12,018 nt of DNA, from positions 1,083,389 through 1,095,406 of the forward strand of contig CM007318.1 of assembly GCA_000333855.2 (NCBI GenBank), written 5' to 3'. Positions within the stretch are counted from its first letter, which is position 1, and each line of letters starts with the position of its first letter. The notes beneath the pieces were generated by a model. The model was given only the letters and a program-made list of their open reading frames with translations, did no database searches and was not told where the DNA came from. The translations under genes and the position numbers were made by a program. Shown here piece after piece: positions 1 to 6,570 of this stretch. The DNA comes from Endotrypanum monterogeii. Its lineage: Eukaryota > Euglenozoa > Kinetoplastea > Trypanosomatida > Trypanosomatidae.

Positions 1-100
1 ACGTCGTTTCGTCGTAGTACTACACTACTACTACTACCAACCTAACCGTACGTACGACGACGAGTAGTAGACGACACACAGACGACACACACTACACACA

Positions 101-103
<3 letters not shown>
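1..103. other. Low-complexity lead-in, possibly contig-end artefact
   Basis: This stretch is a run of overlapping short words such as CGT, GTA, CTA, ACGAC and CACA, with no long pyrimidine tract and no open frame. It stops at a (TA)18 tract. It resembles neither the coding nor the pyrimidine-rich intergenic DNA elsewhere here, but does resemble the last ~87 bases of the window. I infer low-quality sequence beyond a microsatellite. A genuine low-complexity satellite is the alternative. Confidence 0.5.

Positions 104-139
<36 letters not shown>
104..139. repeat. (TA)18 microsatellite
   Basis: Thirty-six bases of perfect TA dinucleotide. It is one of several long TA tracts, all outside genes. 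It separates the odd lead-in from the ordinary sequence that begins about 85 bases before the first gene. Confidence 0.97.
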
Positions 140-140
<1 letters not shown>

Positions 141-188
141 TCAAAGGTGCTCGTGGCCACGTGTCTCTGAGGGAGACAGAAGCGACCG

Positions 189-210
189 TAGTCTCTCTTT
201 CTCTAAATAG
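189..210 (+). promoter_or_regulatory. Predicted trans-splice acceptor for the NME7-like gene
   Basis: A CT-rich tract (TCTCTCTTTCTCT) is followed by AAATAG, and this AG is the first after the tract. The first ATG after it is at 225, giving a 14-base 5' UTR. That is short but within the range seen in trypanosomatids. Inferred from composition alone. Confidence 0.5.
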
Positions 211-224
211 TTTCCACGAACGCC

Positions 225-1256
225 ATGGCTACATCCACTCTAGACCCCCGCATGGCTTTCCATGCGCAGCAGCAGGATCCCGGTGCTCCACAGCCACGGC
301 GCCTGATCGTGCGGTACTTCTATGAAAGCGGTACGATAGAGCTCATGGAGGCACCGAGCGGTCGGCTCTATTTGAAACGCACTGCCGTAGACTTACCCGT
401 TTCCGCCTTCACGGTGGGCTCGACTATAATGCTCTTTGGAAAGGCAACGACAATAACGGCTTTTGCAGACGAGGTGACGCGCCAGCTTTGTGCGCAGTGC
501 AGTGAATCCACGACGGTGCTCATCGCCGAAGATGCGTTCCACTCGATGGGTCGCTATCTGGCAATGCTGACGGAGGAATGTGGCTTCACCATCACTAATG
601 TGGAGATGGTTTGGGTCCGGGCAGACACCGTGTCGGCGTTTGAACTGCCAGAGGAGTTGAAGAATACGCGTCTGGTTGTGGTACTGTGCACTCGAAGCAA
701 CGCAGTAATGAAAGGGTTCGACTTTGTGCAGCGAGCTATCGGCACCTGCACCGCCAAGGACACAGCGCAAGCTGCCTTGTGGTCCCAGCTGGTTGCATTG
801 GGGAAAACGGAACCGTTGGCTGTGTTCAACGAGGCAAATGTATCCGTGATTGTGCTGAAGCCGCACCTGATCAGCGCCGGGCGCGGCGGAGCCGTTATCC
901 AGAGACTGCTGGATGCCGGACTCGAGCCTACTGGCTTCAAGACAATCTCAATGACTGCGGTGGCCGCTCGGGAGTTTATGGAGCCCTATCACGGCGTTCT
1001 CCCCAACCTGGAGGGCACCGTTAACAGTTTCACCGGCACTAACTGGGTACTGCAAGTCATCTCTCTAGTGGAATCGGTGAATGTAGTGGAAGCCGTGAGG
1101 CATATTTGTGGACCCTACGACACGGTCATTGCGCAGAAGCTCTACCCCAAGTCCATTCGTGCGCGCTTCGGCGACAGTGAAACACACAACGCTGTACACT
1201 GCTGCGATTTGCCCGGCGACGGAATTGACTACACAAAATTTTTTTTTCAACGGTAA
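225..1256 (+). CDS. NME7: NME7-like protein: DM10 domain plus two NDK-like domains
   Basis: A 343-residue homologue of NME7 (FAP67 in algae), which sits inside axonemal doublet microtubules and binds the gamma-tubulin ring complex. Residues ~24-94 form a DM10 domain, recognisable from RYFYESGTIEL and GRLYLKRT. Residues ~95-205 match the first NDK domain only at the start: TVLIAEDA stands where VLIKPDA is expected, so the phosphate-binding lysine is gone, and no NxxH motif follows. Residues ~206-343 are a well-kept NDK domain with LKPH (Lys212), YHGVL (Tyr255), GPYD, IRARFG, and NAVHCCDLPGDG with the phospho-accepting histidine at 325, ending in FF as NME7 does. Length is slightly under the ~376 residues of human NME7, the loss being mainly in the first NDK domain. 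The start is the first ATG after a likely splice acceptor; Met10 is an alternative. The family call is firm. Catalysis by the second domain is inferred from the residues. Confidence 0.93.
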   Translation: MATSTLDPRMAFHAQQQDPGAPQPRRLIVRYFYESGTIELMEAPSGRLYLKRTAVDLPVSAFTVGSTIMLFGKATTITAFADEVTRQLCAQCSESTTVLIAEDAFHSMGRYLAMLTEECGFTITNVEMVWVRADTVSAFELPEELKNTRLVVVLCTRSNAVMKGFDFVQRAIGTCTAKDTAQAALWSQLVALGKTEPLAVFNEANVSVIVLKPHLISAGRGGAVIQRLLDAGLEPTGFKTISMTAVAAREFMEPYHGVLPNLEGTVNSFTGTNWVLQVISLVESVNVVEAVRHICGPYDTVIAQKLYPKSIRARFGDSETHNAVHCCDLPGDGIDYTKFFFQR

Positions 1257-1321
1257 GCAAGATGGGAACTGTGACTGCTTTGCCTTGTCCAGGCATTGAT
1301 TGCTTTTTTTTTTGTTTTTGT

Positions 1322-1339
1322 TGTGTGTGTGTGTGTGTG
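1322..1339. repeat. (TG)9 microsatellite
   Basis: Eighteen bases of TG just after the stop codon of the NME7-like gene, following poly-T runs. It probably lies in that gene's 3' UTR. Confidence 0.95.
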
Positions 1340-1736
1340 GCCCTTGGCGTTGATCCTTTTTTCTGTTACGCTGATGTAAAATATGTCAATGGGCTCTCTT
1401 GGAGCCAGGGTCATGGAGGAGGGGCGGGCAGGGCGGCGTATAGAGGGATCAAGGAGAAATCGCTACGGTGAATCAACTTTGTAGTCGTGGTCAGACTTCC
1501 TGTGTTGCTGACACAGCTTTGTTTTTTTCACTAGGGCGCTTCTTTCCTCACTCGTTCCCCCCCCCCTCCTGCTCCCTCCTTTTTTTATCCCTGCGGGTGT
1601 CTCGTTTGCGTTGAGACGCACAGACACTTCGTCCCCTCCTCCGTTGTCTCAGTTATTTTTTTTTTTTTCAGGGCTCGTCCATTTTCTGTCTGCACCAATG
1701 TACGAGACGCGGATACTCTGAAAGTGCAAAAAATAA

Positions 1737-1759
1737 TATATATATATATATATATATAT
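1737..1759. repeat. (TA)11 microsatellite
   Basis: Twenty-three bases of alternating T and A in the intergenic region, about 480 bases after the NME7-like stop codon. Confidence 0.95.
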
Positions 1760-2837
1760 GTGAGGAGATGTTTCACGATAGACTGTCCAGCTCACAGAAT
1801 TGAAAAAAAAAAACTCCTCTCTAACCTGAAAGGGTATTTCTCTCTCATAAACGCGGGAAAGATGTGAAGGGAAAGCAGGATCGCATTGCAGCTGCGCCAC
1901 AAAGCCTTCTTTTATTCCCCCTTTTGAGCACTTTCACAAGTGCTACTGGTAGGCCCCTGCTTGTTTTCTTGCTTGCGTGCAAAGGAAATGCCGCCACCCG
2001 CTCCTCACCCGCTAGTCTCCTCTGGTCTTTCTCAGAGACCTGACAAAGTTCTCTGAGCTGCCCCCCCCCCCATTCTGCCCCAGGCACCGTGTGAATACAC
2101 TTCTCTGCGTCTGTGCTTCATTATCTGCCTCTCTTTCCCCCTAAAAGACACTCGCGCTTTCCTCTGTGCACTGAGCGTCATTTCGCATGCTCCTTCACAC
2201 TGACGGATCTATCCCTCTTTCTCATCACTTGGAGCCCTCCACTTCAACTACTTCCATGGCCGCCACGTAGACACACACTCACCTCCAGCTACACCCCTGA
2301 AATAACGCAAAGATCTATTCAGAAAAAGGACGACGAGAAAGAGGACACTTTAATGTCTCACCACACAGTGCAAAAGTGGTGATTTGTGGGTCAAGCGCTC
2401 TCGAAAGGTCTGAGAGAAACAAGCGGTGGAGACGAAGAGGGTAACAATAATCTCCCCAGTTTTATTTTTATTCTACCGGGCTCTTGTCTAGAGGGGCGGG
2501 TTTGTCTTCTGACTCTGTGCGCGAATATTCACTTATTCTTGTATGCATGCATGTATTATATATTCTTTTTGTTTTCATAGTGTGCGCATTTTCTCTTGTA
2601 CAGACCTTGGCGAGCCTACCCTCTCCCCCCCTTTTTTTTTTTCTTTGGCGCTTCTGCTCAGAGGCACTCGTGGATTTTCTCCCAGGGCTTTAGTTGTTAG
2701 TGTCTTCATTTATTCGTCCTGTATTTGGCTCTCCAGTCGGCCTAGGCTTACTCATCGATCATACCAGCATGGCAGTATTAATACGACTCCTTTTGTATAT
2801 TAGTATTATTAGTTCACTCGTGGGGAGCGTGGGGTCG

Positions 2838-2870
2838 TGTTCTTTTTCTTTTTAATTATTATTTTAAAGA
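2838..2870 (+). promoter_or_regulatory. Predicted trans-splice acceptor for the LRR gene
   Basis: A T-rich tract (GTTCTTTTTCTTTTTAATT) is followed by TTTTAAAG, with AG at 2869-2870. After this AG a 16-codon upstream open frame (2901-2951) precedes the ATG at 2957. A second possibility is the tract GCTGTGCCTTCACTTTTC with AG at 2947-2951, which would make 2957 the first ATG and leave a very short 5' UTR. The sequence does not decide between them. Confidence 0.35.
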
Positions 2871-2956
2871 GCACAAGTGCCTGGGAGGGCGTGGCATTCA
2901 ATGAAGAGAAAAGGCCAAGGAGCCTGCTGTGCCTTCACTTTTCAAAAGTAGCAACA

Positions 2957-3157
2957 ATGAGACAACACCCCCAATCGGAACGTAGCCTTCTCCCTTGTAG
3001 CTTCGGAAACGCCATTCAATTCATCGCTGAGAATGGAGCTTCCCGAGATGAAAGCAATATAGGTGCATCTCTCCACCCAGGTCTTTCCACATTGCTGACG
3101 TTACAAAAAAAAAAAGACAAGTCTTGCGTGAGACGGCACGCAATGGCAGTGCAGTAG
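2957..3157 (+). CDS. Candidate 5' coding part of the LRR gene, in a different frame
   Basis: An ATG-started frame of 66 codons with mixed, protein-like composition (it begins MRQHPQSERSLL). It runs through an A11 tract at 3105-3115, then stops at 3155-3157. The main LRR frame is already open here: it opens at 3052 and has no ATG until 3313, although its residues from about 3124 look like real protein. A shift at the A11 tract, equal to one extra A or a -1 slip, would join this segment to the main frame. I therefore read it as the N-terminal part of the same gene, separated by a sequencing error, a real frameshift mutation or recoding. If it is instead an upstream open frame, the gene starts at 3313. 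Confidence 0.45.
   Translation: MRQHPQSERSLLPCSFGNAIQFIAENGASRDESNIGASLHPGLSTLLTLQKKKDKSCVRRHAMAVQ
3105..3115 (+). repeat. A11 homopolymer at the frame break
   Basis: Eleven consecutive A, read CAA AAA AAA AAA GAC in the upstream frame. Runs like this are prone to length errors in sequencing and to slippage. One additional A would bring the ATG at 2957 into frame with the long LRR frame. Confidence 0.9.
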
Positions 3158-3312
3158 ACGATCCACTCTCTCTCGAGGATTACTTGTGTATTTGCACACG
3201 CGAGCAGCTGTGCGCACACACGCAGGGCGCATGTGCGTTGGCCAGCAATGCTGTCGCTCGAAGTTTATACAACCGCTCAGAGGCGCGTATCCGCCGCTAC
3301 GGCCAGGCAGTG

Positions 3313-4236
3313 ATGCATCTGGCTGAGGCCTCATCTTCGATTTCAAACGGCGACGGAAAAGCGTCAGCGACCTATGCTGCCAATCCACACCTGACAGCGG
3401 CCTGCTCCTCCCCACTCTACCAGTCGCAGGCCTCCGTGTCTGACCCTCTACAGTCCCCAGCCACGACGAACAGGCCAGTGGAAGCAACGTTGGCTATTGT
3501 GCTGGGTACGGAAGACGCTCATATGGTGGCAGAGGAGGAAGAGGAGGAGGATCTCGAGATGCTAGCTTCGAGGCATCCCAACATCGGTGTCGACGAAGTC
3601 TCGGCGTGGCTCCAGCGTCGCTATCTGCGTTGCTGCAGTGTCATGCATGTTCCTCCAAGCTCGACGGTCAGGCAGCGACTCTCACAGTGCGTAGGAAACC
3701 CCCTTAGCAGCAGCAGCAGCAGTAGCATCACGAACAACTCCTCTTCTGCGGAGAACAAATCGTTGGTTTCACAAGTTTCCGACCCACCCACAGCTCCTCG
3801 TTGCGCTTCTGCTGGGCAGGCGTGGATGTCTCCTCCAAAGACGACTCTGCTTATGCGCGAAATGAAAGGGGTGTCCTACGAATTAAATATCGACCTCAGC
3901 GACTGTCCTGAAGTCGGACAAGACCGCCATCACTTCATCGTACTACTCGGAGTTCTTGAGGGATGCCGCAGCAGTGTGGTTTCCCTCAATTTTTCTAAAG
4001 CGTCTCTCGACGACGACGAGGTGCGGGTCTTGTGTCTGTTTTGCCGCGCGTACTTGCGCCGTTTGCGGGTGATGAATTTGAGTGGCAACAGGCTGACGAC
4101 TGACAGAGTTGCTGGACCTCTCAAACATCTTGTAGCCTCCATGCCGCTCCTACGCCGGCTGAATCTGCGGGCGACTTCGCTAAGTCGCGCCACTAAGCGA
4201 ACAGTGAAGGGTATTATCCATCGGAAGAAACTCTAA
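3313..4236 (+). CDS. Leucine-rich-repeat protein, N-terminus uncertain
   Basis: From the first in-frame ATG this encodes 307 residues, but the frame is open from 3052 and looks protein-like from ~3124, so the true N-terminus probably lies further upstream. Numbering from 3124, the protein has an acidic run (EEEEEE, 137-142); a short region with the likely helix VDEVSAWLQRRYL; a Ser/Asn-rich linker (~195-209) encoded partly by AGC repeats; and a C-terminal leucine-rich-repeat block at ~284-353. The repeats read VVSLNFSKASL, LRVMNLSGNRL and LRRLNLRATSL, spaced about 29-30 residues apart as in ribonuclease-inhibitor-type LRRs. It ends in a basic HRKKL tail. There is no signal peptide or membrane segment. 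LRRs of this kind bind proteins, and many such genes of unknown role exist in kinetoplastids. I assign no specific function. Confidence 0.8.
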   Translation: MHLAEASSSISNGDGKASATYAANPHLTAACSSPLYQSQASVSDPLQSPATTNRPVEATLAIVLGTEDAHMVAEEEEEEDLEMLASRHPNIGVDEVSAWLQRRYLRCCSVMHVPPSSTVRQRLSQCVGNPLSSSSSSSITNNSSSAENKSLVSQVSDPPTAPRCASAGQAWMSPPKTTLLMREMKGVSYELNIDLSDCPEVGQDRHHFIVLLGVLEGCRSSVVSLNFSKASLDDDEVRVLCLFCRAYLRRLRVMNLSGNRLTTDRVAGPLKHLVASMPLLRRLNLRATSLSRATKRTVKGIIHRKKL

Positions 4237-4355
4237 GTGAACTTGCGCACCACCTCCAATCTTTGCTCTTACTTCCCAGTGAAGTTGGTGAGGAGAACGA
4301 TGTGTGTGGAGTATATCCTTCATCGGCATAGCCCACTACAGCTTTGGTATGTCTT

Positions 4356-4358
<3 letters not shown>

Positions 4359-4394
<36 letters not shown>
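4359..4394. repeat. (AT)18 microsatellite
   Basis: Thirty-six bases of perfect AT dinucleotide, ~120 bases after the LRR stop codon. It is the same length as the tract at 104-139. Confidence 0.97.
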
Positions 4395-4396
<2 letters not shown>

Positions 4397-4890
4397 TTTG
4401 TTGGCTGGGTCCTCCTCCCCACCTCGCTCCTCCCCCATATCCACTTTTCACTCCAACACTCACTGGCTATGAACATGGTGGATTTTGTGAAATGGTCTTG
4501 CTGCCCTGACTGCAAAGCGACACGCCAGCGGCGGATGGTGGGGGTGTGCATATATTTCTGTGCTTCAACTCCTCACCTTTCGTGCTGCTTAGCCCCTCGT
4601 CTTTTTTTCCTCCCGTTTTTTTTTTCTTGTCTGATCACAAAACCATTTTCTTCGATTCGTCTCGTTGGTGTGATGCCATCTGCCTAGGGGATAGCACTGC
4701 ACCATTGGTGAAAAGAAATAGGGCATAGGGTACCTTCAGCAGTCGCTTCTCATGTTTCACTTCTCTCGCGTTTCTTTATAGTCCTCCGATCATGCACACA
4801 GCTTTCATTTCATTTTCTTGATCGCCACCTGTAGTTGGCGTTACGGACTTGGGTGTAACCCCATTTTTTTTTTTTAAGGGTTCTTAAATG

Positions 4891-4918
4891 TCTCCCCCCC
4901 CCGGCGGGAGGGGGGAGA
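4891..4918 (+). other. Strong GC hairpin
   Basis: TCTCCCCCC (4891-4899) is perfectly complementary to GGGGGGAGA (4910-4918). Inside this, CCC (4900-4902) can pair with GGG (4906-4908). As RNA this gives a stem of about 12 pairs, almost all GC, with one bulged A. It is preceded by T12 and by a small inverted repeat TTAAG/CTTAA (4874-4887). It lies in transcribed intergenic sequence. No function can be assigned. Confidence 0.75.
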
Positions 4919-5358
4919 GGGCAACAGCACACGATGTGACGAGGAGACACACCTACACACACTTACTTCATATTATTTCATTTTTCTGTTCTATTCTTTG
5001 CTTCCTCACCGTTTCATCCCTCCAAAACACAATTTTCCTTTCCTTTTACGCAACTATTTTGCGCAGTATGTTTATTCTTTGTTTTGTTTTCTTTCACGTT
5101 TTCGCTACTTCTTTTTCTACCGTGGACAGATGAGCTCAGCAGAGTCCCACTTTTATTGTTCTCATTTCTTTATGCACAACTCTACCCAGACTTTCAATTC
5201 ACGTGTTCAGAAAAGAAATAAATGTCGGGTAGAGCAGTTGAGGGAGGGAATCCGAGTGTTATCTGGTGCTTTTTGTTGCTGTTCTTGAGAGATGAGGGGT
5301 GTAGGTTGCACACAGCAAGAGAATAGGTGGGGTCCAAAATAAAGAGGGTCCTCGCAGT

Positions 5359-5546
5359 CACCTGAGCGCGGCGGGTCTCACAAGGAAATGGGAATAGCAC
5401 GACCATGTTCGGCGCGACGAAGCGCTTGATACGTGGTCACAGACCCTCAGTTGAACGCTGTAGGTCAGCTAGAACGTCGGTGAGGCTTCTGCCCATGACG
5501 GAGACCCAACCCTTCCGAGAGGCATTGTTGAGGAGACTCTTGTCGG
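5359..5546 (-). repeat. Diverged intergenic repeat, copy A
   Basis: This segment shares colinear words with 8994-9170 in the same orientation: CACCTGAGCGCG here against CACTTGAGCGCG there, GGAATAGC, CAGCTAGA, CCAACCCTTCC and GTCGG. The distance between the first and fourth words is 147 bases here and 141 there. The words cluster best at the GTCGG end, where ~40 bases align with a few gaps. Spacing of the middle words varies, so homology is likely but not proven by eye. Confidence 0.4.
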
Positions 5547-5691
5547 AGGCACGGCACCCAAGATTTCGAGCATCATCTCCAACGACAAGGTGAGGGAGTG
5601 CTCGCTCATTTCTCAGATGACGGAATAACCTCTCGATTTGTGTGCGCACTTCTCCTTTCAGGTCCTGTGCGAAGATGTGAAGGGTGGTCCA
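5437..5691 (-). pseudogene. Coding-like relic on the minus strand
   Basis: An 84-codon open frame bounded by TAG (5692-5694) and TGA (5437-5439), with no early ATG. Its translation looks like real protein rather than low complexity: FAQDLKGEVRTQIERLF, LVVGDDARNLG, and GRSLTDVLADLQRS. The same frame is open on both sides of these stops (to ~6234 upstream and ~5194 downstream), though those parts are mostly pyrimidine-rich or low-complexity. It opposes the direction of all four genes. I do not recognise the family. A decayed gene or retroelement fragment is the likeliest reading; chance is possible. Confidence 0.3.
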
Positions 5692-6012
5692 CTAGACGTG
5701 AGACGTGGAGGCACCCCTCCTCCCCGGCGCTGCCGTACTGCGGAACTCGTTTCCATGACAGGGGAAGTGTGTGTGGGGAAGGGGGAGATAATAAGCACAA
5801 GTGCTGAGGGACGTATTTAGAAAAAGAAATGAGGAGGGCAATGCAAAGGCTCTCGCAGGGCCGCGCACAACGACGAGGGGAGAGGTCGTATCCTTTACTT
5901 CCCGTTCTAAGAGTGCTCTGTTTGAGAAAGAGGGCCATGAGGGAAAAAAGACATGCATGTGTCGTCGTGCGTTGTCTGCAGACAAACACATACATCTCTC
6001 TCTCACACACAC

Positions 6013-6032
6013 ATATATATATATATATATAT
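6013..6032. repeat. (AT)10 microsatellite
   Basis: Twenty bases of AT preceded by CT- and CA-rich sequence, near one edge of the reversed-composition block. Confidence 0.95.
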
Positions 6033-6450
6033 GATTATTACTGCGACGATGTGAGGGCTCACGAGCACATGATAAAGGAAAAAGTGATGGGTGCCAGTTG
6101 AGATTGTGGTTTTTGGAGAGGGGAGGAGGTGGTTTTCTCCTTATCGTTCTGTATGTCGACTGTTTCCCAGAAACGTGACCACGCCTCATCTCGACTTCAG
6201 TGCGAGTATGCAACTCAGAAGGCAAGCATGACAACCATGTACTTTGTCGTTGCCAACTACACGGAGATCACCTTCTTCGGTTCTTGCCTCTTCTTTTGAA
6301 TGGAAAGGGTCTACGGGGAGTTGCCTGTTTTCCTCCTCAACTCCTTTTCATACTCGAGTTATGGATTTTTGTCTCCCGTCTCCTCTCTCTCGTATTTTTT
6401 TTCCCTTCGGAGTGTGCCCGGGTCGCACACTAGAGTTGACCTGTGAGTGT

Positions 6451-6570
6451 CTACTTCTTTATTTCTCATATCAACTTTAACAAAAAAGTGCACAAAACAT
6501 CTCTCGAATAATACCAATAAAAAATTCAATTTTTTTTTTCTATTGTTATCCCCGTTTTCATGAACTCTAG
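6451..6570 (+). promoter_or_regulatory. Two candidate trans-splice acceptors for the disordered-protein gene
   Basis: Candidate 1 is the tract at 6451-6478 (CTACTTCTTTATTTCTC...) with AG at 6487-6488. It gives a ~71-base 5' UTR containing no ATG before 6560. Candidate 2 is the poly-T and CT tract at 6528-6559, whose first AG is at 6569-6570. This lies after the ATG at 6560 and would force initiation at the in-frame ATG at 6572. Which is used decides the N-terminus by four residues. Confidence 0.45.

Larger units (their letters stand above)
1257..2956. other. Intergenic region between the NME7-like and LRR genes
   Basis: About 1.7 kb with no convincing gene. It contains poly-T runs, C10 (1557-1566), C11 (2061-2071), (TG)9 (1322-1339), (TA)n (1737-1759), and CT-rich stretches around 2110-2240 and 2600-2645. 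Short open frames here are built from low-complexity codons. A purine-richer island at ~2290-2450 contains a small inverted repeat, TCACCAC (2358-2364) with GTGGTGA (2376-2382). It presumably holds the 3' UTR of the upstream gene and the 5' UTR of the next one. Confidence 0.8.
4237..6559. other. Long intergenic region containing a reversed-composition block
   Basis: About 2.3 kb without a confident + strand gene. Up to ~5215 and again from ~6133 the + strand is T/C-rich, as in the other intergenic regions. It includes (AT)18, long T runs and a strong GC hairpin at 4891-4918. Between these limits the + strand is purine-rich and the pyrimidine tracts lie on the - strand. That block also holds higher-complexity sequence at ~5285-5760 with a coding-like - strand frame. 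Confidence 0.75.

Noticed and set aside
1..60. Telomeric or spliced-leader sequence at the window start
   Set aside because: There are no TTAGGG repeats and no recognisable spliced-leader exon.
393..940. Open frames opposite the NME7-like gene
   Set aside because: They are shadows of a GC-rich coding region; the + strand product has clear DM10 and NDK domains.
3124..3312. TTG at 3124 as the start of the LRR gene
   Set aside because: Nuclear genes of this group start at ATG. The frame continues open upstream of the TTG, so it is not a natural boundary.
5590..5661. Intron-like GTGAGG...CTCCTTTCAG on the + strand
   Set aside because: Joining the flanks gives a frame that stops within a few codons, the + strand frame before it (5405-5593) is unremarkable, and cis-introns are extremely rare in trypanosomatids.
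5692..6234. 180-codon minus-strand open frame
   Set aside because: Most of it is made of AT repeat (IYIYIY), Pro/Ser and pyrimidine-rich low complexity. Only the separate segment below 5692 looks coding-like.
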